Notes under the pieces: generated by a model
The model's input: the letters and a program-made list of their open reading frames with translations, nothing else
Database searches by the model: none
What the model was told of the DNA's origin: nothing
Position numbers and translations under genes: made by a program
In this document: positions 14,300-22,999 of the stretch, in pieces
Layout: each line of letters opens with the position of its first letter
Numbering within the stretch: position 1 is the first letter of the stretch
From: Akkermansiaceae bacterium
Lineage (GTDB): Bacteria; Verrucomicrobiota; Verrucomicrobiia; Verrucomicrobiales; Akkermansiaceae
Assembly (NCBI GenBank): GCA_905182475.1
Contig: CAJJBR010000054.1
Coordinates: forward strand, 1-54,213
Direction of reading: 5' to 3'
Length of the DNA stretch: 54,213 nt

Positions 14300-17110
14300 A
14301 TGACCGCCTCCGAGATCCGCACTTCCTTTTTCGAATTCTTCCAAGAGAAACAACACACCCTCGTGCCCTCAGCCTCGCTGATGCCGCAGTCTCCTGGTCT
14401 GCTTTTTACAAATGCGGGGATGAACCAGTTCGTACCCTATTTCCTTGGGACGGAGAAAGCTCCTTATCGTCCGGCGCGTGCCACTGATACGCAGAAATGC
14501 ATCCGCGCGGGCGGCAAACATAATGACCTCGAGGATGTCGGCTACGATACCTACCACCACACGTTTTTCGAAATGCTGGGGAACTGGTCTTTTGGCGATT
14601 ATTTCAAAAAAGAAGCTATCGAGTGGAGCTGGGAGCTGATCGTCGAGCGCTGGGGCGTCCCTGCGGAAAGGCTCTACGCCTCCGTGTATAATCCGGGCGA
14701 GGGTGATCCATCCACCTTCGACCAAGAGGCCTATGATCTCTGGGCGGAGCTTTTCAAAAGCAAAGGGCTCGACCCCGCGAAGCACATCGTAAACGGAAAC
14801 GTCAAAGACAACTTCTGGATGATGGGCGAGACCGGCCCCTGCGGCCCCTGTTCCGAGCTTCACGTTGATCTCACGCCCAACGGCGACTCCGGCGGCAAGC
14901 TGGTGAACATGGATTCCGATCTCTGTATCGAGATCTGGAACCTCGTCTTCATTCAATACAATGCCGAGGCCGATGGCACCTTCCGCGACCTGCCGTCCCA
15001 GCACGTGGATACCGGCATGGGCTTCGAGCGCGCCTGCTCGCTCATCCAGAACACCAAAGGCTTCACTGATTTCTCCAACAAGCCAACCAACTACGCGACC
15101 GACGTCTTCCAGCCAATCTTCCGGAAACTCGAAGAGCTGAGCGGAAAAACCTACTTGGATATTTATCCTGAGCCAGGCGCGGATCGCGCGGCCTTTTCCG
15201 ATGAAATGAAAACAGCGGTTGCCTTCCGCGTCATCGCAGACCACCTCCGCACCCTGAGCTTCTCCATCGCCGACGGCATCATGCCCGGCAACAACGGCCG
15301 CAACTACGTTCTTCGCCGAATCCTCCGCAGAGCAGTTCGCTACGGCCGTCAGCTTGGATTTTCTGGAGAAAAGCCGTTCTTTGGAAATCTTGTGGAAGCA
15401 CTCGTTGAGCAGATGGGCGATGTGTTTCCGGAGCTGAAAAGCCGTGCGGAGTCCGTCCGGGTGACTTTGGAAAACGAGGAGTCGAGCTTCAACCAGACTT
15501 TGGATCGTGGGCTTAAGCGTTTCGAAGAATCGGTAGTTGGCCTGGGCAACGAAGAGCTTTCCGGTGACGTTGCTTTCCAACTTTACGATACCTTTGGTTT
15601 TCCGATCGATCTTACGGAGCTCTTGTGTGCTGAGCGTGGTTTGAAGCTAGATATGTCGCGCTTTGAGAAGCTAATGGATCAGCAGCGCAAGCAGGCGCAG
15701 GCCGCCCAGAAATCCACCATTGTCCGGGCTCTGGATATTTCTTCAGATGCCGTCACCGAATTTGTTGGTTTCGAATTGGACGAAACGGAAGCTACCGTCC
15801 TCGAAATTCATCCCCAGGAAAACTCCCTCTTTGTCGTCACAGACAAGACCGTCTTTTACGCGGAAATGGGTGGTCAGAGTGGGGATTCTGGGACGCTTGT
15901 TGTTGGAGGAAACATCCATCGGATTTCGGGGACACAGCAAGTTGGACAAGCCCGCGCCCACATCATCGAGAAATGTGATTTATCAGTAGGCGACAAGGTT
16001 TCTCTGAATATCGATATCAAACGCCGCCGTCCTATCGAAGCTCACCACACCGCGACCCACCTCCTTCACTGGGCGCTGCACGAGGTGGTTTCCCAAGACG
16101 CCTCCCAGCAAGGTTCCTCGGTGGATGAGCACCGCCTTCGCTTCGACTTCAACAGCGCCGCTCTCACTCCGGAGCAACTCGCAATGATGGAGGAAATGGT
16201 GAACGGCGCGATCAAACAGGACATGGCTGTTTCTTGGACGGAGGTTCTGCACGCCTCCATCAAAACCCGCACGGATATCATGCAGTTCTTTGGGGATAAA
16301 TACGGAGACACCGTTCGCGTCGTAGAAATCGGTGGCAAACGCAATGCGCTCGATGGCTACTCAATGGAGCTTTGTGGTGGCACCCACGTCCGCAATACCT
16401 CTGAAATCGGCCTTTTCAAAATTAAATCCGAGGGAGCCATCGCTTCCGGCGTGCGGCGCATCGAAGCCGTCTGCGGCGAGGCCGCATGGAACCACATCCG
16501 TGAGACTATCGAGAAATGGGATGGCGATCTCACTGCCGCCACCGAGAAGCTCAAGCTAGCGAACGAAAAGCTGGTCGAGCTCGGGCAAGAGGCTCTCACC
16601 GTCAACGAATTCCCCCACATCATGGGAGCGATGCTTGTGGAGCGAGCCGACATCTCCCAGATCAACGCGACCTTCGACCATGGCATGCGCACGCTTGAGG
16701 AAACCCAGGCGGCCGCCATCGAAGCAGAGAAACAGATCAAGAAAATTCAGTCCGCCCAGGCAGCAAGCCTTGCCGACGAAGCTCTCACCGACCTCATCGC
16801 AAAGGGTGATCCTATTATCATCAGCTTCGAGTCCGATACCTCGCTCCTCCAGGAACTCCAGAACGGCCTGAAGAAAAAGAACTTCGCCGGCCCCGCCCTC
16901 CTCATCGTTGATGACGGCGAGAAACTCCACCTCGCCGTCCATTGCGGAGCGGACGCGATCGCCAAAGGCCTGAAAGCCGGAGACATCCTCCGAGAACTCG
17001 CAGCCATCGGTGGTGGCAAAGGCGGCGGCAAGCCCGACCAGGCTCGCGGAGCGGCTCCGGATCGCGATAAGCTCGGCGAGATCAAGGCCGCGGCTGGCGC
17101 GCGGTTCTAA
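14300..17110 (+). CDS. alaS: alanyl-tRNA synthetase
   Basis: The 936-residue protein is a complete AlaRS. The aminoacylation domain begins TASEIRTSFFEFFQEKQHTLVPS and contains LLFTNAGMNQF and the RPARATDTQKCIRAGGKHNDL segment. The editing domain has the zinc-binding HHTATHLLHWAL and the C-x3-H of LCGGTHV. A C-terminal C-Ala domain with a GGGKGGGKPDQARG glycine motif closes the protein. It charges tRNA-Ala and hydrolyses mischarged Ser and Gly. ATG 14300 is chosen over the in-frame TTG at 14276. Gene and strand neighbours give no operon. A palindromic repeat just upstream may affect expression. Confidence 0.96.
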   Translation: MTASEIRTSFFEFFQEKQHTLVPSASLMPQSPGLLFTNAGMNQFVPYFLGTEKAPYRPARATDTQKCIRAGGKHNDLEDVGYDTYHHTFFEMLGNWSFGDYFKKEAIEWSWELIVERWGVPAERLYASVYNPGEGDPSTFDQEAYDLWAELFKSKGLDPAKHIVNGNVKDNFWMMGETGPCGPCSELHVDLTPNGDSGGKLVNMDSDLCIEIWNLVFIQYNAEADGTFRDLPSQHVDTGMGFERACSLIQNTKGFTDFSNKPTNYATDVFQPIFRKLEELSGKTYLDIYPEPGADRAAFSDEMKTAVAFRVIADHLRTLSFSIADGIMPGNNGRNYVLRRILRRAVRYGRQLGFSGEKPFFGNLVEALVEQMGDVFPELKSRAESVRVTLENEESSFNQTLDRGLKRFEESVVGLGNEELSGDVAFQLYDTFGFPIDLTELLCAERGLKLDMSRFEKLMDQQRKQAQAAQKSTIVRALDISSDAVTEFVGFELDETEATVLEIHPQENSLFVVTDKTVFYAEMGGQSGDSGTLVVGGNIHRISGTQQVGQARAHIIEKCDLSVGDKVSLNIDIKRRRPIEAHHTATHLLHWALHEVVSQDASQQGSSVDEHRLRFDFNSAALTPEQLAMMEEMVNGAIKQDMAVSWTEVLHASIKTRTDIMQFFGDKYGDTVRVVEIGGKRNALDGYSMELCGGTHVRNTSEIGLFKIKSEGAIASGVRRIEAVCGEAAWNHIRETIEKWDGDLTAATEKLKLANEKLVELGQEALTVNEFPHIMGAMLVERADISQINATFDHGMRTLEETQAAAIEAEKQIKKIQSAQAASLADEALTDLIAKGDPIIISFESDTSLLQELQNGLKKKNFAGPALLIVDDGEKLHLAVHCGADAIAKGLKAGDILRELAAIGGGKGGGKPDQARGAAPDRDKLGEIKAAAGARF

Positions 17111-17199
17111 TTTGCGTCTCGCCTCCTAGCTGCGGAAGGTCTGAAATCGGTTTCAACGTATGCAGTTGAAATTGAAAATTCCTGTAGCTGCGGCGGGCC

Positions 17200-17224
17200 G
17201 CCCAGATTTGCGGCTGGGCTTTTC
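17200..17224 (+). terminator. candidate Rho-independent terminator after alaS
   Basis: A six-base-pair GC stem (GCCCAG at 17200-17205 with CTGGGC at 17214-17219) and an eight-base loop is followed by four T residues. It lies 90 bases after the alaS stop on the same strand. The T tract is short, so strength is uncertain. Confidence 0.4.
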
Positions 17225-17486
17225 CCACGCGAGAGGGAGGGTGGCACGTTTGCGCCGGGCAACGGAGAACGAGGCGAAAATCAGCAACCGCGAAGCCCGG
17301 ATGCAGGTCGTATTGATCTGCTATTCGCTGTGGGTAGGCTTCTGGTTCCTGGCATGAAGGCCGTCTCCGCGTAGCACGGGAAAAGGTAGAGAAATTGGAA
17401 GCCTTGAAGAAAAGCTGGGAAGCGGGCGCAAATTGACCGGGCGGGCAAAAGATCGCTGGCTTTTGTCGGCGTGAAACTGCGTAGCC
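17225..17486. other. intergenic stretch without a recognised gene
   Basis: No convincing gene is seen between the candidate terminator and the membrane protein at 17487. A plus-strand frame ending at a TGA near 17436 reads LRVAREKVEKLEALKKSWEAGAN, which resembles the C-terminal helix of some sulfatases (K-V-x-x-L-E-x-x-W). It may be gene debris, but it is too short to assign. Confidence 0.3.
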
Positions 17487-17837
17487 CTAGATTCCAAGAA
17501 TATTGCGAACCAATGTGATTCCGAGATAGATCAGTCCGACGATTAAGATCAGGATGATCGGAGCAACCAAGATCTGAATCCCGTAGAATCCCATCGCGAA
17601 CTGGAATCTCTTGCAGGGACTTGCCTTGTTGATTGGAGCCTTTCGGGACTCCGGGAGGTGGGTGTCGCAATATCCAAGTCCGACAACAAATATGGAATAG
17701 GCAATAATTACCAAAGGCCAGAGATAGCCCGAAGCTGCGATTCCAATCACGAATAACGGCAGCGTGAATGCAGGCATGATCCAGATAATGAATCTGGCGA
17801 GTTTCCTGATGGCTGGTTTGTTGTGAAACGCTTCCAT
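17487..17837 (-). CDS. hypothetical membrane protein
   Basis: From ATG 17837 the protein has 116 residues with three or four hydrophobic segments: FIIWIMPAFTLPLFVIGIAASG, LWPLVIIAYSIFVVGLGY, and the C-terminal pair in GIQILVAPIILILIVGLIYLGITLV. A basic loop with one Cys (KASPCKRFQF) lies between. The layout recalls DUF-type four-helix proteins of unknown function, and no family is recognised. An upstream in-frame ATG at 17900 would overlap vapC and adds a non-hydrophobic leader, so it is not preferred. It lies 20 bases downstream of vapC on the same strand. Confidence 0.6.
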   Translation of the reverse strand: MEAFHNKPAIRKLARFIIWIMPAFTLPLFVIGIAASGYLWPLVIIAYSIFVVGLGYCDTHLPESRKAPINKASPCKRFQFAMGFYGIQILVAPIILILIVGLIYLGITLVRNILGI

Positions 17838-17857
17838 TGGGGGGCTGTGCGGGCTCC

Positions 17858-18265
17858 TTATAGCGCGATCACTTGGAGCAGATTTTGTCCCTCGTTCCAT
17901 CGGATGATTTTCTCATCGGCTGTGATCAGTGGGATTCCGAGGACGATTGCGGTTGCCACGATGGTGCGGTCTGCGGGGTCGCCGTGGAAATCGGGCAGGC
18001 TGCAGCTTGTGGTGGAAATTTCCGCAGTGAGAGGTACGAGGGTGACGGGAGGGGCGAGGTTTTCGGAAAACCATGTCCCCCAGTCCGGTAAAAGCTCCAA
18101 ACAACCCTTCATCGCCAGCATGGAAACTTCCCATTGAGAAATGGCGGGGATGATTGCTGTGCCTGAAAAATCTTTTAACAATGTCGCGCGGGTATCCCCC
18201 GCGGACGACCAGACCCAGACATGTGTGTCGAATACGGCGGCGACCAGATTCTCAATCTTCGGCAT
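17858..18265 (-). CDS. vapC: PIN-domain ribonuclease toxin, VapC-like
   Basis: The 135-residue PIN domain keeps the acidic active site: Asp13 in VFDTHVWVW, Glu46 in SQWEVSML, Asp in HGDPADRTIVATA, and Asp in ITADEKI. The THVWVW form after the first Asp is typical of the VapC subgroup paired with Phd/YefM-type antitoxins. It would cleave RNA when its antitoxin is degraded. Its start overlaps the antitoxin gene by 14 bases, so the pair is translated together. All four acidic positions are intact, so it is probably active. Confidence 0.9.
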   Translation of the reverse strand: MPKIENLVAAVFDTHVWVWSSAGDTRATLLKDFSGTAIIPAISQWEVSMLAMKGCLELLPDWGTWFSENLAPPVTLVPLTAEISTTSCSLPDFHGDPADRTIVATAIVLGIPLITADEKIIRWNEGQNLLQVIAL

Positions 18266-18476
18266 CCCAGTGTTCTTTCGTGGTGAGGAGATCGCCGAGA
18301 ATTACGGTGTTTTTTGCGGAGCGTCCGAACAGGGCACCGGGGCTGCTTGATGCGATGGGCACAAGTTCAGCAGCGGGTCGCCCGTGGCGTGTGATCGTGA
18401 CGCGGGATTTCTCCTTCTGCACCTTTTCGATCACGCCGAGGCACTTCGCCTTGAACTGAGTGACGGTCATGTCCAT
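18252..18476 (-). CDS. Phd/YefM-type antitoxin
   Basis: The 74-residue protein starts MDMTVTQFKAKCLGVIEKVQKEKSRVTITRHGRPAAELVPI. That is the standard N-terminal DNA-binding fold of Phd/YefM antitoxins, with the FK-x-x-C-L-x-x-I-E and V-x-I-T-R-H-G-x-P-x-A signatures. The C-terminus (GDLLTTKEHWDAED) would wrap around VapC. ATG 18476 is chosen (18470 is also possible). The first Met of a longer frame at 18524 would read through the operator. It should bind and repress its own promoter, and a perfect palindrome lies six bases upstream of the start. Confidence 0.88.
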   Translation of the reverse strand: MDMTVTQFKAKCLGVIEKVQKEKSRVTITRHGRPAAELVPIASSSPGALFGRSAKNTVILGDLLTTKEHWDAED

Positions 18477-18481
18477 GAAAT

Positions 18482-18511
18482 GACTATGGTATGACCATAG
18501 TCGGATTGCAA
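18482..18511 (-). promoter_or_regulatory. phd-vapC promoter with palindromic operator
   Basis: A perfect 9-bp inverted repeat with a 3-base spacer (GACTATGGT 18482-18490, ACCATAGTC 18494-18502) lies just ahead of the antitoxin start. On the minus strand TTGCAA (18506-18511) and CATAGT (18483-18488) are spaced by 17 bases, giving a plausible -35/-10 pair buried in the palindrome. Binding of the Phd-VapC complex here would block transcription, as in other such modules. Confidence 0.6.
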
Positions 18512-18567
18512 GGTGATCACCCAAACAGCTTTACAGAAACCCTTACGAACCATTGAATCCCTGCGAC

Positions 18568-19665
18568 ATGCCCCTGACCATCAAACCAAAATCCGAATGC
18601 GCCTTTGATCAAATTTCCCTCGGGGAAGTGATGCTCCGCCTTGATCCCGGCGAGGGACGAATCCGCACCGCCCGCCAGTTCCAAGCATGGGAAGGCGGCG
18701 GGGAATACAATACCTCGCGTGGACTTCGGAAATGCTTTGGCTACAAGACGGCGGTCGTGACTGCTTTCGTGGATAACGAAGTCGGACATCTGATCGAAGA
18801 TTTCATCATGCAGGGTGGTGTCGCTACGGATTTTATCCAATGGCGCGAGGATGACGGCATCGGGCGCTCCGTCAGAAACGGTTTGAACTTCACGGAGCGT
18901 GGATTCGGAATTCGTGGAGCAGTGGGAAATCCCGACCGTGGAAACACTGCCGCCTCCCAGCTCAAGCCGGGTGATGTTGATTGGGATCACATTTTCGGAA
19001 AACTCGGCGTCCGTTGGTTCCACACCGGTGGCATTTACGCCGCACTTTCGGAAAGCGCCGCTGAAACCACAATCGAGGCGGTGAAAGCGGCCAATAAATA
19101 CGGCACCATTGTTTCCTACGACTTGAACTACCGTCCGTCCCTTTGGAAAACTATCGGCGGTCTTGATAAGGCACGTGAGGTAAACCGCGAGATTGCCAAA
19201 TACGTCGATGTCATGATCGGAAACGAAGAGGACTTCACCGCTTCCCTCGGCTTCGAGGTCGAGGGTGTGGATCACAATATTTCCTCCATCGAGCTGGATG
19301 CCTTTAAAGCGATGATTGAGACGGCTGTGAAAGAGTTCCCGAACTTCAAAGTTGCTGCCACGACCCTTCGTGGTGTGAAAACAGCGACTGTCAACGATTG
19401 GTCGGCCATTCTCTGGCACGACGGCGAGTTCCAGGAGAGCCGCAAGTATGACGACTTGGAAATCCTCGACCGTGTTGGCGGCGGAGATTCGTTCGCCTCT
19501 GGTCTCCAGTTCGGTTTTCTTGAGTTCAACGATGCGAAGAAGGCCATCGAATATGGCGCTGCCCACGGCGCCCTCGCGGCAACGACCCCTGGAGATACCT
19601 CGATGGCGAACCAGGAGGAAGTTGAGAAGCAAATCTCCGGCGGAGGCGCGCGGGTGGTAAGATAA
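18568..19665 (+). CDS. PfkB-family sugar kinase, probably 2-keto-3-deoxygluconate kinase
   Basis: The 365-residue ribokinase-fold protein has the N-terminal SLGEVMLRLDP and GGGEYNTSRGLRKCFG substrate lid. SYDLNYRPSLW lies in the middle, and the C-terminal anion-hole and catalytic base motif is DRVGGGDSFASGL, with the Asp as base. The DLNYR and EVMLRL features match bacterial KDG kinases rather than ribokinase or fructokinase, so the likely reaction is ATP-dependent phosphorylation of 2-keto-3-deoxygluconate from pectin, alginate or uronate breakdown. ATG 18568 is used. A TTG at 18553 is less likely. The gene is divergent from phd-vapC. Confidence 0.85.
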   Translation: MPLTIKPKSECAFDQISLGEVMLRLDPGEGRIRTARQFQAWEGGGEYNTSRGLRKCFGYKTAVVTAFVDNEVGHLIEDFIMQGGVATDFIQWREDDGIGRSVRNGLNFTERGFGIRGAVGNPDRGNTAASQLKPGDVDWDHIFGKLGVRWFHTGGIYAALSESAAETTIEAVKAANKYGTIVSYDLNYRPSLWKTIGGLDKAREVNREIAKYVDVMIGNEEDFTASLGFEVEGVDHNISSIELDAFKAMIETAVKEFPNFKVAATTLRGVKTATVNDWSAILWHDGEFQESRKYDDLEILDRVGGGDSFASGLQFGFLEFNDAKKAIEYGAAHGALAATTPGDTSMANQEEVEKQISGGGARVVR

Positions 19666-19763
19666 CGAGAAAAGAGTGTTCCCAGGGTTGGTGGCTTTCA
19701 GTTCTTTTCCGTGATCGTCGCTTGCTTTTCCAGCAAGTGGCTTCAACTTTTTACGCGAAATTT

Positions 19764-20414
19764 ATGCGAGCCTTTCTCACCAGCCTAGTTGTATTCTTTT
19801 CGCTTTTGAGAATTTCTCAAGGAGCGACGGTTTTTTTTGAAAAACACATCGAAACCGAAGGTGGGCCGCGCACCTGGGCATACGAGCTAGGCGTCGCCTT
19901 CATCACGCCGAATGAGATCGAGAACTTCCTTTTCATAAACGATACAGTAAGTAGGGCAGATGGGCCGGCAGGAGGTGAGATCTACACTTTCACTGCATCC
20001 CGCCGGTTGGGTCAGCTGGTTTGGAAAATTGGTGACCATACTTTCACTCCCCAGCTCGAGTTGCCGTTTACGATGGAGCTGGTCAACGAGAACGCGGGGA
20101 ACACGTTCATGGCTTTTGCTGGCTCCTTCAATGTGAGATGGATCGATTTCCCTTGGAATGATTATGTGAAAACAAGTTTCTCAATGGGTGTAGGTCTGAA
20201 TTATTCTGATGAGATCTACCTGATGGATCAGATTAGGCACCCGGGAAACGACAGATCTCGCCTGAAGTTTAACTGGCCGATTCAGGCAACTTTCGCTTTT
20301 TCGGACTATCCTGACGATCAGTTGATGCTGTTCATTATCCATCATTCCGGTGGACGTTTGTTTGACCACGGCGGGCTGAACGCTCTGGGCATCGGGTATC
20401 GAAGGGATTTCTGA
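19764..20414 (+). CDS. outer-membrane beta-barrel protein, PagL-like lipid A deacylase candidate
   Basis: A signal peptide (residues 1-20, cleavage after SQG) is followed by amphipathic beta-strand-like segments and a C-terminus ending in Phe (GLNALGIGYRRDF), as expected for an outer-membrane barrel. The segment FIIHHSGGRLFDHGGLNALG resembles the active-site strand of PagL-type lipid A 3-O-deacylases, which use His-Ser and an acidic residue in an HHSN/G context. If so, it would trim lipid A in the outer membrane. The family fit is weak and the acidic residue cannot be placed with certainty. ATG 19764 is the signal-peptide start. TTG 19722 is rejected. Confidence 0.5.
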   Translation: MRAFLTSLVVFFSLLRISQGATVFFEKHIETEGGPRTWAYELGVAFITPNEIENFLFINDTVSRADGPAGGEIYTFTASRRLGQLVWKIGDHTFTPQLELPFTMELVNENAGNTFMAFAGSFNVRWIDFPWNDYVKTSFSMGVGLNYSDEIYLMDQIRHPGNDRSRLKFNWPIQATFAFSDYPDDQLMLFIIHHSGGRLFDHGGLNALGIGYRRDF

Positions 20415-20500
20415 TCGCTTGGCATGTCAGTGAACGCTCAAGTGTGAAAGAGAATCACTGGAGTTGAGACGTTCCGCTCCGTTCAAGAGGGGGGCAAGAT

Positions 20501-20579
20501 TCTCCCGAAACGGCTTGGCGCAAGATGCGGAGCTACGTTTTCGTGGCTTGGGCGTCCCGCCCCAGGCCGTTTCGGGAGA
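20501..20579. repeat. inverted repeat upstream of heme O synthase
   Basis: A perfect 13-base inverted repeat (20501-20513 and 20567-20579, core CCCGAAACGG) is separated by 53 bases. The flanks continue the symmetry with AAGAT on the left and ATCTT on the right. A second small hairpin (TCGGGACAGGAATGTCCCGA) follows around 20610. The frame is open through this stretch, but it looks like non-coding leader. Confidence 0.55.
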
Positions 20580-20640
20580 CATCTTGGCTCCCGAATGTTT
20601 TTGTCGGGACAGGAATGTCCCGACTCCCCATGCTGCCGCC

Positions 20641-21537
20641 GTGCCGGAGACAGAAGAAATCGCCCCCAAGCCGCCGAACCTGCGCCAGGATCTCACTGTC
20701 CTGATGAAGGTGCGGCTGAACTTCTTTGTGCTGGTCACGACCTTTTTCGGCTACTTGCTGGCGCGGAAGGGAATGGCTATGGATTGGTGGATTCTTGTTC
20801 ATACCCTTATCGGGACGGCAGCCGCAGCCTTCGGATCGGCAGCGTTTAACCAACTCATGGAGATCGATCTAGATCTGTTGATGAAACGCACGGCGGATCG
20901 GCCTCTGCCATCGCGCAGGATGAATCCGATCACGGCCTTCGGGGTCGGGTGGGTGCTTTCTGCGATGGGGATAATCCATCTTGCGGTGATGGTGAGTCCA
21001 TGGGCTGCCTATCTGACTGCGGCGACCGTTGCAATCTACGTTTTCGTTTACACACCGATGAAACGGATGAGTTCCCTGAATACCTTGGTCGGTGCGATTC
21101 CGGGCGCGATCCCGCCGATGATAGGCTGGGTAGGCGGCGGTGGCGGGGTTAATGATCCCGAGTCTTGGTTCCTTTTCGGTATCCTATTCTTCTGGCAGCT
21201 TCCCCATTTCGTAGCGATCAACTGGCTGTGCAGACAGGAGTACGAAGATGCCGGCTACAAAATGTGGTCGAACGGAGATGTCAGCGGTCGGAAAAGTGGT
21301 ATGCTATGTGCGATGTTTTCTGTCGTGCTCGCGGTGTTTTCCCTGCTGCCCGCGATCTGGGGCTTTGCAAACGTCCTGTGGCTGATCGGGGGGCCGCTGT
21401 TCGGGCTGGCGATCATGGCGCTTTCCTTCCGTTTTATCAAAGACGGCGAGAGGAAATCTTGCCGACAGTTATTCTTTTCCACTCTCATTTATCTGCCCGT
21501 GGCCCTGACGGTTCTTCTGATTGCGTGGAAACGGTGA
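20641..21537 (+). CDS. ctaB: protoheme IX farnesyltransferase (heme O synthase)
   Basis: From GTG 20641 the protein has 298 residues and up to nine transmembrane helices. The UbiA-family prenyl-diphosphate motifs are FNQLMEIDLDLLMKRTADRPLPS (N-x3-D/E-x3-D type) and, in the second half, LPHFVAINWLCRQEYEDAGYKM. It transfers a farnesyl group to heme b, giving heme O for terminal oxidases. An upstream in-frame ATG at 20464 adds 59 residues that are really the palindromic leader, so the GTG is preferred. No cox or cyo gene is adjacent. Confidence 0.9.
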   Translation: MPETEEIAPKPPNLRQDLTVLMKVRLNFFVLVTTFFGYLLARKGMAMDWWILVHTLIGTAAAAFGSAAFNQLMEIDLDLLMKRTADRPLPSRRMNPITAFGVGWVLSAMGIIHLAVMVSPWAAYLTAATVAIYVFVYTPMKRMSSLNTLVGAIPGAIPPMIGWVGGGGGVNDPESWFLFGILFFWQLPHFVAINWLCRQEYEDAGYKMWSNGDVSGRKSGMLCAMFSVVLAVFSLLPAIWGFANVLWLIGGPLFGLAIMALSFRFIKDGERKSCRQLFFSTLIYLPVALTVLLIAWKR

Positions 21538-21618
21538 TCGGCTTACAGTCTTGATTAATCTGGCCTTTTGAATAGACGTAAGGAAACGAGCGTCAAACGG
21601 TGCGAACCAAACTCATTT

Positions 21619-22260
21619 ATGAAGACAAGAAACCTAGTCCTCGCCGCGATATCACTCTTAGCTTTTGTCCCTGGCATGGCCGCTGAAGAAGGCTTTAAGC
21701 CTCTCTTCGATGGTAAGACGATTGATGGCTGGCACAATCCCTACAAATGGGGAGAGGTCAAGGTGGTGAATGGCGAGATCCACCTCACTGGTAACAAGAA
21801 ATTCTTCGTCGTGACCGATAAGAAATATGACAATTTCGTTTTCGAAGGAGACGTTCTTCTTCCTGAAGGGAAAGCCAATAGTGGCTTTCTTTTCCGGGCG
21901 ATCGAAGAACCGGGAAAGGCTTACGGATACCAGGCCGAGGTGGACGGGGATCCCAAACGGGGTTGGTCAGGCGGATTCTACGACGAAGGTCGCCGTAAGT
22001 GGTTCATTAGTCCAATCAAGGGAGACAAAAAAAGCGAAGCTGATTTCCGTGAAAGGGCGGGGGATACTTTCAAGCGGAACGACTGGAATACCTACCAGCT
22101 CACCTGCAAGGGGAACCAGATCACTATCGAAGTGAACGGAGTCGTTACTACCAATGTCGAAGACGACAAGGATTCTTCGGGGGTAATAGGTATCCAGCAT
22201 CACGGAGAAAAAGGTCAGACCTACAAGTTCCGAAATCTCCGTATCAAGGAACTGGACTGA
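21619..22260 (+). CDS. secreted DUF1080 protein (3-keto-disaccharide hydrolase family)
   Basis: A signal peptide (residues 1-22, cleavage after GMA) is followed by a concanavalin-like DUF1080 domain: GFKPLFDGKTIDGWHNP, NFVFEGDVLLPEGKANSGFLFRA, and WNTYQLTCKGNQITIEVNGVV, ending IGIQHHGEKGQTYKFRNLRIKEL. Members hydrolyse 3-ketoglycosides after an Idh/MocA-type oxidoreductase makes them. A Tat-exported Gfo/Idh/MocA protein lies 1.2 kb downstream on the same strand. It acts in the periplasm. ATG 21619 is the signal-peptide start, and the earlier in-frame start at 21568 is not needed. Confidence 0.9.
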   Translation: MKTRNLVLAAISLLAFVPGMAAEEGFKPLFDGKTIDGWHNPYKWGEVKVVNGEIHLTGNKKFFVVTDKKYDNFVFEGDVLLPEGKANSGFLFRAIEEPGKAYGYQAEVDGDPKRGWSGGFYDEGRRKWFISPIKGDKKSEADFRERAGDTFKRNDWNTYQLTCKGNQITIEVNGVVTTNVEDDKDSSGVIGIQHHGEKGQTYKFRNLRIKELD

Positions 22261-22270
22261 ATAATCCGTA

Positions 22271-22996
22271 ATGTCCATCGCTTCCGAATTGATCAGGGCC
22301 GGTATGGAGTTGGCGGATGAACTTCGCCAACTCCAGTTTTCCGATCCCGTTACGAATACCTATCTGACCGTCGATTACGCGTCGGACGGGTATGAATCGT
22401 ATCTGCGGAAATTCGGAAACTCGAAGAAACGTGTGCTGATGCTTGGGATGAACCCCGGCCCTTATGGAATGGCGCAGACAGGTGTGCCCTTCGGCGAAAT
22501 AGGACTGGTTAGGGACTGGATGGAGTTGAACCCAAAGATAGGGAAACCTGCCAACGAGCATCCGAAGCGCCCTATTACAGGAATGGACTGCCCGAAGTCC
22601 GAGGTCAGCGGGCGTAGGTTGTGGGGCTTGTTTTCCGAGAAATTTCCGAAGGCGGAAGATTTTTTCAAAGACCATCTGGCCATTAATTTTTGTCCATTAA
22701 TTTGGATGAAAGACACGGGAGCAAACCTGACGCCGGACAAGATCAAGGCTACGGAAATGGTAGCGGTGGATAGTGCCTGTCAGAAGCATCTGCGACGGTT
22801 GATCGAATTACTGGAACCCCAGTATTTGATCGGAGTGGGAGCCTATGCCGAGAAGAAGATGGCTCTTGCAAAGGAAGAACTCGGAGTGGATGGAACGATA
22901 GGAAAAATCCTCCATCCGTCGCCTGCGTCACCCGCGGCAAACAGGGGATGGGCTGAAGCTGCTGAGAAGCAGCTTCGCGAGTTGGGTATTTGGTGA
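22271..22996 (+). CDS. SMUG1-type uracil-DNA glycosylase
   Basis: The 241-residue protein has the SMUG1 signatures VLMLGMNPGPYGMAQTGVPFGE (uracil pocket and catalytic Asn region) and the DNA-intercalating loop HPSPASPAAN near the C-terminus. SMUG1 enzymes excise uracil and oxidised pyrimidines from DNA. They occur in animals and in a scattered set of bacteria including Planctomycetes and Verrucomicrobia. The start lies 10 bases after DUF1080, so the two may share a transcript without sharing a function. Confidence 0.88.
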   Translation: MSIASELIRAGMELADELRQLQFSDPVTNTYLTVDYASDGYESYLRKFGNSKKRVLMLGMNPGPYGMAQTGVPFGEIGLVRDWMELNPKIGKPANEHPKRPITGMDCPKSEVSGRRLWGLFSEKFPKAEDFFKDHLAINFCPLIWMKDTGANLTPDKIKATEMVAVDSACQKHLRRLIELLEPQYLIGVGAYAEKKMALAKEELGVDGTIGKILHPSPASPAANRGWAEAAEKQLRELGIW

Positions 22997-22999
22997 TAC

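Noticed and set aside
14369..15580. 403-codon minus-strand frame inside alaS
   Set aside because: It is a long antisense shadow of a GC-rich coding region. AlaRS motifs on the plus strand are complete, and this frame has no family features.
17160..17357. 65-codon plus-strand frame after alaS
   Set aside because: It runs through the candidate terminator and has no start signal or family features.
18517..19746. 409-codon minus-strand frame opposite the sugar kinase
   Set aside because: The PfkB motifs on the plus strand account for the sequence. The antisense frame carries none.
20464..20640. N-terminal extension of heme O synthase to ATG 20464
   Set aside because: The added 59 residues are encoded by palindromic leader DNA and have no counterpart in UbiA-family proteins.
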